Positions 39,084 through 48,532 of a DNA stretch of 64,000 nucleotides are shown here, piece by piece; the stretch's first letter is position 1, and each line of letters begins with the position of its first letter. Below the pieces are notes generated by a model. It was not told the origin of the DNA and ran no database searches. It worked only from the letters and a program-made list of their open reading frames with translations. Both the position numbers and the translations under genes were made by a program. This stretch comes from Roseivirga sp. E12 (GTDB lineage: Bacteria; Bacteroidota; Bacteroidia; Cytophagales; Cyclobacteriaceae): contig NZ_JAGFMD010000001.1 of the NCBI RefSeq assembly GCF_017592825.1, forward strand, positions 1-64,000. Reading direction: 5' to 3'.

Positions 39084-41717
39084 TTAATCATCCCGCAATG
39101 TAGCAGCTGGGTTGGCCCTTGTAGCTCGCCAGGCTTGCCATCCGATGGTAGCTATTCCAATGCCGACCATGGCTAGGGCAGTCATCAGGAATACGTCAAA
39201 GCCGAAGGAGGTTCTATAAGCAAACTGATTGAGCCAGACATTATTGGCCATATAGGCAAGTGAGAAACCGATGATAAAAGCAATCATAAGCATAATGCTG
39301 AGGCTTTTTGATAGTAAGAATATCAAGCCCTTAACACTTGCGCCCAGCACCTTGCGGATGCTTACTTCCTTCATTCTGATTTGGATGGCATAGGTAGAAA
39401 TACCTAGCAAGCCCATTCCAGCAATACTAATACTGAGAATCGCTATCAATCCCACTATATAAAGGATGTCAAAGAAGAAGGCGTTGAATTCATCAATTTC
39501 TCCCTGAAAAGTTTTGAGAATGATCTCATGGTTAGGGTCAAACTCATCCCAGACCGCTTCGATAGCCGAGATTTCTTTGACAATATCAAAACCAGCCACT
39601 TTGATTTGTGCTATTCTAAAGCCACTAGGGTCATAACGAAGCATCATAGGGTCTATGCCCATGATCAGCATCATGTGATTGTAATCCTTTACCACGCCTA
39701 CCACATTGAGGGCAAGGGAGTCATTTTCAATATAAAACTGCTTTCCAACAGCCTCTAAAGGACTTTCAAAGCCAAATTGTTTCACAGCAGTCTCATTCAG
39801 GATGGCGGCTCGCTTGTTTACCGAAGGAGCGCCTTTGATAAAGTCACTGCCGGCAATAAGTTCGAGTTGAAGGCTACTGATATAGTCCTCATCGACATCG
39901 AAGTAGTTCATAGAGAATGTCTCATCTCCGTCACTGAGCTTCACATCATCAGAGTATTCCGTGCCCATACTGGGAATGTTATTCGTTGCCGTAACACTTT
40001 CAACAAAGGGAAGTTTTTCGAGCTCATTCTCGAACTTGGCAAAGTCCTGACCTTGCATATGGACATTCAGAATATTCTCTTTACTGAAGCCATAATCCTT
40101 TTCGACAATAAACTTGATCTGCTTATAGACTAAAACAGAGGAGACGATCAGTACAATGGAAATCACGAATTGGGTCACAATCAATGCTTTTCGCAAACTC
40201 AGCTTAGAAAGTTTAGAATTCGAAACAGAATTTTTCATGGCCTGGATCGGCTTGAAGGAAGCCAAATAGAGGGAAGGGAAGATGCCGGTGATCAAACCAA
40301 GCAATACACTGAAGCCGAAGAATTGAAGATAGGCTTTCAGATCAGGTTTCAACTCCCACTCTAAGAGAGAGCTCATCTGCAGGCTTTGAAAGGCCGGGAT
40401 TAAAAATTGCAATAGGCCGATCGCTACGATCAGAGAAAGTATGGACACCAGTATGGATTCCACAATAAACTGGATAGTGAGTTGCCCTTTTCTTGCGCCC
40501 ATTACCTTTCTTACCCCCACTTCCTTGGTACGAGTCAATGCTCGAGCTGCCGATAGGTTGGTGTAATTGAAAGTCGCACACACAATGATCAGTATGGCTA
40601 AAACGCCCAAGCCAATCACAAAGAAGTTCGGCATGCCAGCACCAATTTGATTGCCATGAAGCGGGCCTGGGGTGATTTTGGACATCTTCTGTAGTGTAAA
40701 CTCTTTGCCTTCGTCTGATTCTGGTTCATAATGTTCCTTTTCTGCCTCAGTCAAATAACCCTTAAGGGTTTCAATAGAATAGCCATCCCTAAGCTTAAAA
40801 TATATCCAGGTCTCACTTCCATTTCCCCAGTTTCCAATAGATGAACCGAGTACCTTGTTTTTTTCCAGCTTATCTAAGCTCGACAGAGAGACTAGTGATT
40901 CGAACTTGATATGTGTTTTACCTGGAAACTCCTTTAGGACACCTGTTACCTGGTATACCCCTTTGTTACCAACTTCAAGGGTTTGCCCGATAGGATCTTG
41001 ATCTTTAAAGAGCTTCTCGGCAATGTCTTTTTTCAAGACAATGGCGTTAGGTGTGCTCAGGGCAGTTTCTGGGTTTCCGCGTTCCAGCTCAAAACTAAAG
41101 AGTTCAAAAAACGAGGGCTCTGTGAAGTAACCCTGTAAGGCAATGGCCTTTCCGTTTTGAATAACATCTCCACCAAAACCCCTTCTGAATGTGACCATAT
41201 GCTCAAAACCGGCAAACTTATCTTGCATGGCTTCACCCAAGGGCATAGGCACGGTGGCCATAGGTATATTAACTTCATTTTGATCATAGTGAGTAAATCG
41301 ATAAGTCTCTTCACTATTGGCTTGCCATTTGTCATAGCTGAGTTGATCGTTGATCATTAAAATGATGACTAGGCATACCGCCATGGATACCGAGAGCCCC
41401 AAGATATTTATGGCAGTGAATGACCGATTCTTCATGAGGTTTCTAAAACCCACTTTGAAGTAATTACTGAGTATTGACATGTTGTTGTTATAAAATTTAG
41501 ATTGACCTTTTCTCTTGAGTGTGTGCCTGTTCATAAACCGTAGGACATCAAAACAGAATTTGCGATTGGCTTTTCGTTGACCATACTGTTCGACATTGTC
41601 ATCAAAGCGTTCATAGAGATCTCCTATGATGGAATCATAAAGAGGAGGGTAGCAGTACCATTCAAAGAATCGTTCTGCCCACTTAGGAGGATCTATATGT
41701 TGATGCGCTTGTTTCAT
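39084..41717 (-). CDS. FtsX-type ABC transporter permease with permease prefix
   Basis: The 877-residue protein has an N-terminal permease prefix domain (about 5-75: PPKWAERFFEWYCYPPLYDSIIGDLYERF), a first helix NILGLSVSMAVCLVIILMI, a MacB periplasmic core, an FtsX domain (LGVLAILIIVCATFNYTNLSAARALTRTKEVGVRKVMGARKG), a second periplasmic domain and a second FtsX domain near the end (MKEVSIRKVLGASVKGL). This is the MacB-type permease common in Bacteroidota; the ATPase partner is not in the window. The ATG at 41717 shares a base with the PadR stop (TAATG), so translation is coupled; the longer start at 41756 is within the PadR gene and is rejected. Confidence 0.9.
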   Translation of the reverse strand: MKQAHQHIDPPKWAERFFEWYCYPPLYDSIIGDLYERFDDNVEQYGQRKANRKFCFDVLRFMNRHTLKRKGQSKFYNNNMSILSNYFKVGFRNLMKNRSFTAINILGLSVSMAVCLVIILMINDQLSYDKWQANSEETYRFTHYDQNEVNIPMATVPMPLGEAMQDKFAGFEHMVTFRRGFGGDVIQNGKAIALQGYFTEPSFFELFSFELERGNPETALSTPNAIVLKKDIAEKLFKDQDPIGQTLEVGNKGVYQVTGVLKEFPGKTHIKFESLVSLSSLDKLEKNKVLGSSIGNWGNGSETWIYFKLRDGYSIETLKGYLTEAEKEHYEPESDEGKEFTLQKMSKITPGPLHGNQIGAGMPNFFVIGLGVLAILIIVCATFNYTNLSAARALTRTKEVGVRKVMGARKGQLTIQFIVESILVSILSLIVAIGLLQFLIPAFQSLQMSSLLEWELKPDLKAYLQFFGFSVLLGLITGIFPSLYLASFKPIQAMKNSVSNSKLSKLSLRKALIVTQFVISIVLIVSSVLVYKQIKFIVEKDYGFSKENILNVHMQGQDFAKFENELEKLPFVESVTATNNIPSMGTEYSDDVKLSDGDETFSMNYFDVDEDYISSLQLELIAGSDFIKGAPSVNKRAAILNETAVKQFGFESPLEAVGKQFYIENDSLALNVVGVVKDYNHMMLIMGIDPMMLRYDPSGFRIAQIKVAGFDIVKEISAIEAVWDEFDPNHEIILKTFQGEIDEFNAFFFDILYIVGLIAILSISIAGMGLLGISTYAIQIRMKEVSIRKVLGASVKGLIFLLSKSLSIMLMIAFIIGFSLAYMANNVWLNQFAYRTSFGFDVFLMTALAMVGIGIATIGWQAWRATRANPAATLRDD

Positions 41718-42046
41718 TAAGCGATGTCGAAAATGAATTTTGGAATCATATCCCAAATGTGATTCCTGGCTTCACGCGTTTCTTTTAATGCTATTTTGCC
41801 CTGAGAGGTGATGATAAAGACTCGTTTTCTGCGGCCCCTACGATTGCCCTCGGCATCTCCAATTTTAGAAGTAACAAATCCCTTTTCTTCCAATCGATAC
41901 AGTGCCGTATGTACACTGCTCATGGTTACGGATCGCTTGAGTTCCTTTTCAATGGCCTTAGTTACGGATAGACCGTAAGCCTGCTCATGTTGGGCTGCAA
42001 CCAGCATAAGGACTATTTCTTCGAATTCTCCGAGTTTACTGTTCAT
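41717..42046 (-). CDS. PadR family transcriptional regulator
   Basis: A 109-residue protein with a PadR-type winged helix: GEFEEIVLMLVAAQHEQAYGLSVTKAIEKELKRSVTMSSVHTALYRLEEKGFVTSK, then a GNRRGRRKRVFIITSQGKIALKE wing. The motif is the classic PadR one. Its stop overlaps the start of the permease gene (TAATG), so the regulator and its likely target are coexpressed. Two similar repeats upstream (42053 and 42118) are plausible binding sites. Confidence 0.92.
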   Translation of the reverse strand: MNSKLGEFEEIVLMLVAAQHEQAYGLSVTKAIEKELKRSVTMSSVHTALYRLEEKGFVTSKIGDAEGNRRGRRKRVFIITSQGKIALKETREARNHIWDMIPKFIFDIA

Positions 42047-42052
42047 TTTATT

Positions 42053-42139
42053 TTACCCTTTTGTAAAACAATTATCGCGGATAAAACCGAAGTGTACAAG
42101 GCTTCGGTGTTTAATTATTACCCAATTGTAAAACAATTA
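42053..42139. promoter_or_regulatory. Direct repeat upstream of padR, likely operator
   Basis: TTACCC, two bases, TTGTAAAACAATTA occurs at 42053-42074 and again at 42118-42139, differing only in the two inner bases. The repeats are 65 bases apart and lie immediately upstream of the PadR gene. The sites contain an inner AATTGT/ACAATT or TTTTAC/GTAAAA dyad. Confidence 0.65.
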
Positions 42140-42193
42140 CTATTGGTTAGATGGGGCAAGTGCAAAAAATGTTGCAGGGGAGGTGAGAAATTC

Positions 42194-42223
42194 TTAAAAA
42201 AGCCCCGACTTTCGTCAGGGCTT
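42194..42223 (-). terminator. Terminator of the SnoaL/membrane protein operon
   Basis: AAGCCCTGAC / GTCGGGGCTT on the minus strand, with a loop of GAAA and a following run of six T. It lies 3 bases after the stop of the membrane protein gene at 42227. Confidence 0.85.
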
Positions 42224-42226
42224 GGT

Positions 42227-42634
42227 TTAGTTTTTTATGAATTTCCCTAATAAGACACCGAATATGGTAAACTGAACTAAGCCAGCGGACCCTTCGACCA
42301 GAATCCATTCAAATACATTTATAACATTGTATTTATCAGGTTCTACAAGGGCTAAATAGCTAACAAAAAACAAACCAACGAGCAAAGAGAATTTCAAGCC
42401 TTGGTTTACATTGAAGGTATTATTTGCCCATTTCAAATACAGAAGTGTTAATACAATGCCTTGAATTATCATGGTGAGCAGCCCGAAGTACATTAAAGGT
42501 TCTGGCCTCATAAAAGATATAGAGGCATAGTGCTGAGTATTAATTACAAAATGCGACAGCGCCTGGACGAAGAAGGAAGCGACAAGATAGCTTGCCGTTC
42601 CAATCATCAAGTTTCTAACTTTCATATGATGCAC
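42227..42634 (-). CDS. Small membrane protein in HxlR-linked operon
   Basis: A 135-residue protein with four hydrophobic segments: LMIGTASYLVASFFVQALSHFV, LMYFGLLTMIIQGIVLTLLYL, FSLLVGLFFVSYLALVE and LVQFTIFGVLLGKFI. No known family is recognised. It starts 2 bases after the SnoaL-like gene stop, so both are in one transcript regulated by the divergent HxlR protein. Start at MHHMKVR; the Met three codons on is an alternative. Confidence 0.75.
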   Translation of the reverse strand: MHHMKVRNLMIGTASYLVASFFVQALSHFVINTQHYASISFMRPEPLMYFGLLTMIIQGIVLTLLYLKWANNTFNVNQGLKFSLLVGLFFVSYLALVEPDKYNVINVFEWILVEGSAGLVQFTIFGVLLGKFIKN

Positions 42635-42636
42635 AA

Positions 42637-43011
42637 TTAGGCGTTTGGCTGTGGCATTTTAGCCATAAACTCATTAAATGTAGCCGTGTCAAACGAAATG
42701 AGAATGTGATTGATTTTTTCATCTCGTACTGTATAGACCTCCATGGTTTTTAAAGAATGTGTGTCACCAGTGGGTAAGGTCATATTGTAGGTAGCTGTTA
42801 AGGCTACTTTGTCGTTTTCCGTTATCGTTGAGTCTAGTGACGAACTAGTAACACCCATGGTGAATTGTTGTGTCATTTCAACCCATTGTTGTTTTCCAAC
42901 CACTTTGGGCATTGGGCCTTCGAAAACTATGTTTTGGTCAGCAAATTTTTCCCAACCTTCTTTCTTGCCGAAGGCACTGAAGTACGCTTGAACTGTTTCT
43001 TTTGAATTCAT
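42637..43011 (-). CDS. SnoaL-like protein under HxlR control
   Basis: A 124-residue NTF2-like protein: SKETVQAYFSAFGKKEGWEKFADQNIVFEGPMPKVVGKQQWVEMTQQF, followed by TITENDKVALTATYNMTLPTGDTHSLKTMEVYTVRDEKINHILISFDT. The pattern of helix, strand and late DEKINHILISFD is typical of the SnoaL/ketosteroid-isomerase group. It could bind a small hydrophobic molecule. It is divergent from the HxlR gene, and two palindromes are in the shared promoter. Confidence 0.85.
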   Translation of the reverse strand: MNSKETVQAYFSAFGKKEGWEKFADQNIVFEGPMPKVVGKQQWVEMTQQFTMGVTSSSLDSTITENDKVALTATYNMTLPTGDTHSLKTMEVYTVRDEKINHILISFDTATFNEFMAKMPQPNA

Positions 43012-43040
43012 TTTTCTATGGTTTAATAGTGAAGAATAGG

Positions 43041-43097
43041 TAACTTGTAAAAAACAAGTTATTCAAATCTAAAAACTAACTTGCAAAAAACAAGTTA
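43041..43097. promoter_or_regulatory. Two HxlR operators
   Basis: TAACTTGT, five A, ACAAGTTA lies at 43041-43061. TAACTTGC, five A, ACAAGTTA lies at 43077-43097. They are spaced 36 bases apart, i.e. on a similar helical face to within half a turn, between the divergent SnoaL and HxlR genes. The second ends just before the HxlR start ATG at 43102, implying autorepression. Confidence 0.8.
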
Positions 43098-43101
43098 TGA
43101 A

Positions 43102-43506
43102 ATGAAAAAGTTGAAAACGCGTACACATTGTCCCATTAGCTTTGGCCTGGATTTCTTTGGTGATAAGTGGTCCTTCTTGATTATAAGAGACCTAGCATTC
43201 AAGGGGAAGAATTTCTATAACGACTTTTTGGATGGCGGGGAAGGCATCTCTACAAATATCCTATCTGACAGACTGAAGCAGTTAGAGTTAATTGGAATTA
43301 TTACTTCTGAAAAAATAAAGCAGAAGCAGCTTCGAAAGAAATATACACTCACGGAGAAAGGAAAAGACTTAATACCGATCCTTATCGAATATATAGTTTG
43401 GTCTTTTAAATATGACCCAGAAACAGAAGCGGGAGAGGATTTCGTAAACCAAGCAATTAATGATCGCGCGAGCCTATTAAAGGGGATTCTAGATTCACTG
43501 GAGTGA
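43102..43506 (+). CDS. HxlR family transcriptional regulator
   Basis: A 134-residue winged-helix protein: THCPISFGLDFFGDKWSFLIIRDLAFKGKNFYNDFLDGGEGISTNILSDRLKQLELIGIITSEK, with a conserved Cys in the first helix and a C-terminal KYTLTEKGKDLIPILIEYIVWSFKY. This is the HxlR pattern; the Cys sometimes senses electrophiles. A TTG codon 7 codons upstream is inside the operator and is not used in my reading. The probable target is the SnoaL-membrane protein operon. Confidence 0.92.
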   Translation: MKKLKTRTHCPISFGLDFFGDKWSFLIIRDLAFKGKNFYNDFLDGGEGISTNILSDRLKQLELIGIITSEKIKQKQLRKKYTLTEKGKDLIPILIEYIVWSFKYDPETEAGEDFVNQAINDRASLLKGILDSLE

Positions 43507-43581
43507 TTCTAAAAGGTGCAGTATTTACCAGCCTATAGTTCGGTGATGGGGGGCTAGGTTTTGTTGACTTCTAAACCTAAA

Positions 43582-43612
43582 AAAGCCCCAACTCTCGTCA
43601 GGGCTTTCAATG
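43582..43612 (-). terminator. Terminator after trxA
   Basis: On the minus strand GAAAGCCCTGACGAGAGTTGGGGCTTTTTT forms a 7-bp stem AAAGCCC / GGGCTTT with flanking T run. It is 25 bases after the trxA stop and also faces the end of the HxlR gene. Confidence 0.8.
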
Positions 43613-43636
43613 TTTTGAATTAGATAATGCTATTGC

Positions 43637-43972
43637 TTAAGCTTCTGCTCCGATAGCCTCGTCTAATTTATTTGTCAATACGTTCTTCGGTACAGCACCG
43701 ATTACGCTATCTACAACCTCGCCACCTTTGAAGTAAAGCAGGGCAGGGATAGATCTGATTCCGTATTTGATAGAGATGTCTTGGTTGGCATCAACATCAA
43801 CTTTTCCAACTACTGCTGTTTCGCTATACTCACCAGCTATTTCTTCCACTACAGGACCCACCATTCTACAAGGACCACACCAAGCTGCCCAAAAGTCAAC
43901 TAATACTGGTTTATCAGAGTTCAACACTAATTCTTCGAAGTTGCTCTCGTTAATTTCTAATGCGTTCGCCAT
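43637..43972 (-). CDS. trxA: Thioredoxin
   Basis: A 111-residue thioredoxin. VLVDFWAAWCGPCRMVGPV contains the active-site WCGPC, followed by GKVDVDANQDISIKYGIRSIPALLYFKGGEVV with the cis-Pro (SIPA). It is cytoplasmic and reduces disulfides using NADPH via thioredoxin reductase (not in window). It is downstream of dnaE on the same strand by 103 bases, and the pairing may be transcriptionally linked. Confidence 0.97.
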   Translation of the reverse strand: MANALEINESNFEELVLNSDKPVLVDFWAAWCGPCRMVGPVVEEIAGEYSETAVVGKVDVDANQDISIKYGIRSIPALLYFKGGEVVDSVIGAVPKNVLTNKLDEAIGAEA

Positions 43973-44075
43973 TATCTCTATTATTTATGCTTTGTTATTT
44001 TTTCTAATTCACTGCAATGACATCAAAAGTAATTAAAAAGTTCCGAACGAATAACGGAACAAATTACAATCTGAT

Positions 44076-47000
44076 TTATGCCGTAATCAAATGTGCACCA
44101 TCGGTGTATTGCTTCAACCCTTTGATCAATTCATTGTTTGGATCGATCTTCATTTTTCTTGCAAAAAGCTCAACAGTAAGGTTTTCGGACCTGTCTACAA
44201 GCTCGACTTTTAGGTCAGTAGTTCCTTGATGTTCATCTGTCAGCTTCATGATGTTTTCAATCAATTCTTGATCGACCATCTTAGCATCTAACTTAATGTG
44301 GATGCCCTTTCCACGCTTCTCCCTCAACTCGCTCAGAAGCGAAATGGCAAAAGTCTGTAGTTCCCAGTCTTCTGGCGTTGGGTTGATGCTTGGGTTTTCC
44401 CTAATCTCTTTTTGCTTGCGCCAGTTAATCTCAACACGACCAGTAATAAATAGGAATTCGCCAGGCCTTAAGTATTGCGCATGGTTGATGTACTTTTCGC
44501 CCATCAGGAATAGCTCAACAGAACCATTGTAGTCTTCAACACTGACCACTCCATAGGGCTTGCCATTTTTGGTTTGACCATTCCTAATGCTGTTGACAAT
44601 ACCGCCAATGGAGATCTCCTGATTCGGGAATTTATTGATGTCATTGATTGGTTTGCAGAAGCTTTCCAGTTCTATTTCAAATTGATCCAATGGGTGCCCT
44701 GAAATGTAGAAACCGACAATTTCCTTCTCTCGCTTCAACTTTTCCATCTGGCTAAAAGGCTCCATGTCAGCTACACTTGGTAGAGGTGTTGCTACATTGC
44801 TGTCTCCACCAAAAAGCGACACTTGGGCAGCATCCTTTTCAGCCTGTTTGGCATTGGCATAGCGAATCACCTTTTCAATTAGTGTTTGCTCACCTTCAGG
44901 AGCCCAGAGGTATTGCTTGCGGTGATACTGTTCAAAACAATCGAAGCCTCCTGCCTGTGCCAGGGATTCGAAGTTTCTCTTATTTACCGTTCTCAAGTTG
45001 ATGCGCTCAGCGAACTCGAATACGTTCGGATAAGGGCCTTCTTCTTTTCTAATATTAATAATCTCTTCGATTGCGGCTTCACCTGCACCTTTTACAGCAC
45101 CCATACCAAAACGGATTTCCCCCTTGGCATTTACTGTAAACTTGTAATTAGATTCATTGACATCTGGTCCAAGGACTGGAACACCCATGCGCTGGCATTC
45201 TTCCATAAAGAAGGTTACCTGCTTAATGTCGTTCATGTTGTTACTCAATACAGAGGCCATATACTCTGCAGGGTAATGAGCTTTTAAGTAAGCAGTTTGG
45301 AAGGCAATGTATGCATAGCAAGTCGAGTGTGACTTGTTAAAGGCATAGGATGCGAAGGCTTCCCAGTCACGCCAAATCTTTTCGAGTTTGTCTTCGGCAT
45401 GCCCTTTGGCTTTGGCCTGGTCGACAAACTTCGGCTTCATCTTATCTAGCACCTGACGCTGTTTCTTACCCATGGCCTTACGCAGGACATCAGCTTCACC
45501 CTTGGTAAAGTCAGCGAGCTTTTGTGAGAGCAGCATCACTTGCTCTTGGTACACAGTGATACCATAAGTCTCTGCCAGGTACTCTTCCATATCCTCCAAG
45601 TCATAGGAGATAGGCTCGTCACCATGTTTCCTGCGGATAAATGAAGGAATGTATTCCAATGGTCCTGGGCGGTAGAGAGCGTTCATAGCAATGAGGTCTG
45701 CAAACTCTGTAGGTTTGAGTTCCTTCATATACTTCTGCATACCAGCAGATTCATATTGGAAAATACCTACAGTCTCACCACGCTGGAATAATTCGTAGGT
45801 CTTGGTGTCATCTAGTGGAAAGTCATCTGGAACAAGATCAACATCATGCTTTTCTTTGACATTCTTGACAGCGTCCTTGATTAAGGTCAAGGTCTTCAGT
45901 CCCAAGAAGTCCATTTTCAACAGACCTGCATCTTCAACAACGGCATTGTCAAACTGTGTGCACCACATGTCTGAGTCTTTTGCCGTTGCAACAGGTGCAA
46001 AGTTGGTAATGTCATCTGGCGTGATGATTACTCCACAGGCATGAATTCCTGTATTACGAACAGAGCCTTCCAAAACTCTCGCTTGGTTTACTACTCTTCC
46101 TTCGGCAGTATTTCCTTTGGCAATGTTCTTTAATTCATTGGCGAGCGGAATTTGTTCAGATCTGATTTTTGCCTTGAGCTCTGGTTCGCTTAGTGAGAAT
46201 AACTTGGCAAGTTTGATGTCCGGAACGAGTTTGGCGACACGATCGGCATCCGGAAGTGGTAATTCCATAACCCTAGCCGTATCCCTGATGGATGACTTAG
46301 CGGCCATAGTACCATAGGTAATGATCTGGGCTACCTGATTTTTGCCGTATTTCTCGATTACATAGTCAATCACCTTTTGACGACCTTCATCATCAAAGTC
46401 AATATCAATATCGGGAAGTGATACCCTATCTGGATTCAGGAAACGCTCAAAAAGGAGGTCGTACTTGATAGGGTCTACATTAGTAATGTTAATACAGTAG
46501 GCCACAACTGATCCAGCGGCAGAGCCCCGTCCCGGACCAACAGAGACACCCATTTCGGTTGCTTTGTTGGTAAAATCCTGGACAATCAGGAAGTAACCGG
46601 GATACCCAGTGTTTTCAATTGTAGCTAACTCAAAGTCTAGTCTCTCGGTGATTTCATCAGTGATCTCACCATAACGTCTTTTGGCACCTTCATAAGTGAG
46701 GTGTCTCAGGTAAGCATTCTCACCTCGTTTTCCTCCGTCCTGGTCGTCTTCCGGATGAATAAACTCATCAGGAATTTCAAATTTTGGTAGTAAAACCTCT
46801 CTCGCTAGTTTGTAGGCTTCTACTTTCTCAACAACCTCATTGGTATTGGCAATGGCTTCCGGAATATCAGAGAAGAGCTTTTTCATCTCTTCAGAAGATT
46901 TCATATAGAATTCATCATTCGGGAAGCCATACCTGAATTCCCTACCACGCTTACCAATGTATTTCTTGGGCTTGTTTATTGACTCGGCATCTTTAACACA

Positions 47001-48368
47001 TAGGAGAACATCATGTGCTTCTGACTGCTCTTTCCTTGTGTAATAGGTGTTATTGGCAGCAATCGGTTTGACATTATACTTCTCGCAGTATTGCAGAAGG
47101 ATTTTGTTGACATGTTCCTCTTCTGGAAGGCCATGGCGGTTTATTTCGGCATAGAAGTCATCTCCAAACTGCTCTTTCCACCAGACAAAGGCTTCTTCTG
47201 CTTGCGTTTCGCCAACATTCAGGAGTTTAAATGGCACTTCTCCCCACAAGCCACCTGTTGTTACTATTAGGTCTTCTTTGTATTTGATCAGGTCATTCCT
47301 ATCAATTCTAGGGACGTAATAGAATCCTTCGGTAAAGGCAATGGAAGAAAGCTTGACGAGGTTGTGATAACCATTCTTGTTTTTGGCCAGAATCACGGTC
47401 TGAGCCCCATTGTCTTGAACTTTCTTATTTGTTCGGTCAGCACATATGTTGAATTCGCAACCAACTATGGGCTTAATGTCATTGGCTAAGGCAGCACTTA
47501 CAAACTGGAAGGCGCCCATCATATTACCATGGTCTGTCAATGCCACAGCTGGCATGCCCAGTTCTTTGGCAGTATTGACTATTCCGTTGATCTCAGATAC
47601 AGCTTGAAGTATGGAGAACTGCGAGTGTACATGTAGGTGAGAGAAGGGGACATCTTCTAATGCGGAAAGTGCCTGTGTATCAACTTTTGACTTACCAGTA
47701 TCTGAACCCTTTTCTTTCTCTTGCGCGAAATTAGCGGCATCCAGTTTTGGTGCTTCATAGACAACCTCGTTTAGTTTTAAAGAGGGGTCATGCGGAACAA
47801 CACTCTCCTTAATCAAGCCAAAGAAGCACCTTGCAGTAGCATCTACATCATATGCCGCATCGTGCGCATCTGCAAAGGGTACACCAAAGAGTTTGGTGTG
47901 TAACTCGGTAAGGGTGGGCCACTTAAACTGACCACCACGTCCGCCAGGAATCGCACAAAAATCAGTGGATACTAACTTGGTGTCGAGTGGTTCAAGCTCT
48001 TCTAATTCATTTTCGAGTTCAGCTCTTAGGTATTCTGAGCCTACGATGTTGTAATCAAACTCAATATTATGACCAATCCCCGATGTGGCTCTTTGAATGT
48101 CTTCCTTGAATAGGGCTAAAACTTCCTTAAGATCATGTCCTTCAGCAAGTGCTCTTTCGGTACTAATACCATGTATTTGTGCTGAGTTATAGGGGATAGT
48201 AAAGCCTTCTGGTTTTACAATCAGGTTCTGTGCAGTGACTAACTTACCGTTAGGTTCATGCAGTTGCCAGGCCAGTTGAACCAATCGAGGCCAATTATCA
48301 AAATCAGTAAGGGGGGCATTGTAATTCTGGGGTAAACCGGTGGTTTCAGTATCAAATATCAGATACAT
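44076..48368 (-). CDS. dnaE: DNA polymerase III alpha subunit with fused exonuclease
   Basis: The 1430-residue replicative polymerase starts with a DEDDh proofreading domain (1-190): FDTETTGLP, IGHNIEFDYNIVG and HDAAYDVDATARC. This fused layout is common in Bacteroidota DnaE. A PHP domain follows (HLHVHSQFSILQ, near 240), then the polymerase core with PGRGSAAGSVV, the catalytic DIDIDFDDEGR, CGVIITPDD and the finger TGIHACGVII. The C-terminus contains an OB fold (IGGIVNSIRNGQTKNGKPYGVVSVED). All catalytic acids seen are intact. It is followed by trxA. Confidence 0.97.
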   Translation of the reverse strand: MYLIFDTETTGLPQNYNAPLTDFDNWPRLVQLAWQLHEPNGKLVTAQNLIVKPEGFTIPYNSAQIHGISTERALAEGHDLKEVLALFKEDIQRATSGIGHNIEFDYNIVGSEYLRAELENELEELEPLDTKLVSTDFCAIPGGRGGQFKWPTLTELHTKLFGVPFADAHDAAYDVDATARCFFGLIKESVVPHDPSLKLNEVVYEAPKLDAANFAQEKEKGSDTGKSKVDTQALSALEDVPFSHLHVHSQFSILQAVSEINGIVNTAKELGMPAVALTDHGNMMGAFQFVSAALANDIKPIVGCEFNICADRTNKKVQDNGAQTVILAKNKNGYHNLVKLSSIAFTEGFYYVPRIDRNDLIKYKEDLIVTTGGLWGEVPFKLLNVGETQAEEAFVWWKEQFGDDFYAEINRHGLPEEEHVNKILLQYCEKYNVKPIAANNTYYTRKEQSEAHDVLLCVKDAESINKPKKYIGKRGREFRYGFPNDEFYMKSSEEMKKLFSDIPEAIANTNEVVEKVEAYKLAREVLLPKFEIPDEFIHPEDDQDGGKRGENAYLRHLTYEGAKRRYGEITDEITERLDFELATIENTGYPGYFLIVQDFTNKATEMGVSVGPGRGSAAGSVVAYCINITNVDPIKYDLLFERFLNPDRVSLPDIDIDFDDEGRQKVIDYVIEKYGKNQVAQIITYGTMAAKSSIRDTARVMELPLPDADRVAKLVPDIKLAKLFSLSEPELKAKIRSEQIPLANELKNIAKGNTAEGRVVNQARVLEGSVRNTGIHACGVIITPDDITNFAPVATAKDSDMWCTQFDNAVVEDAGLLKMDFLGLKTLTLIKDAVKNVKEKHDVDLVPDDFPLDDTKTYELFQRGETVGIFQYESAGMQKYMKELKPTEFADLIAMNALYRPGPLEYIPSFIRRKHGDEPISYDLEDMEEYLAETYGITVYQEQVMLLSQKLADFTKGEADVLRKAMGKKQRQVLDKMKPKFVDQAKAKGHAEDKLEKIWRDWEAFASYAFNKSHSTCYAYIAFQTAYLKAHYPAEYMASVLSNNMNDIKQVTFFMEECQRMGVPVLGPDVNESNYKFTVNAKGEIRFGMGAVKGAGEAAIEEIINIRKEEGPYPNVFEFAERINLRTVNKRNFESLAQAGGFDCFEQYHRKQYLWAPEGEQTLIEKVIRYANAKQAEKDAAQVSLFGGDSNVATPLPSVADMEPFSQMEKLKREKEIVGFYISGHPLDQFEIELESFCKPINDINKFPNQEISIGGIVNSIRNGQTKNGKPYGVVSVEDYNGSVELFLMGEKYINHAQYLRPGEFLFITGRVEINWRKQKEIRENPSINPTPEDWELQTFAISLLSELREKRGKGIHIKLDAKMVDQELIENIMKLTDEHQGTTDLKVELVDRSENLTVELFARKMKIDPNNELIKGLKQYTDGAHLITA

Positions 48369-48532
48369 AAGTACTTAGATAGATTTGTTGATTTTGGGCC
48401 TGAATTAGTTGACTAAAGTAAAGAAAACCCACCAAAATCACCCGCTTGTTTTAACAATTATCAGGCTGTATAAAAACAGTCGTCAAAGCTTCTTCTTAAT
48501 CCTTATATTCAGGCAAACCTGATTTAACAAAG

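Noticed and set aside
41717-41756. Longer start of the FtsX-type permease at 41756
   Set aside because: It lies inside the PadR coding region, while the ATG at 41717 gives a TAATG overlap and a normal permease prefix start.
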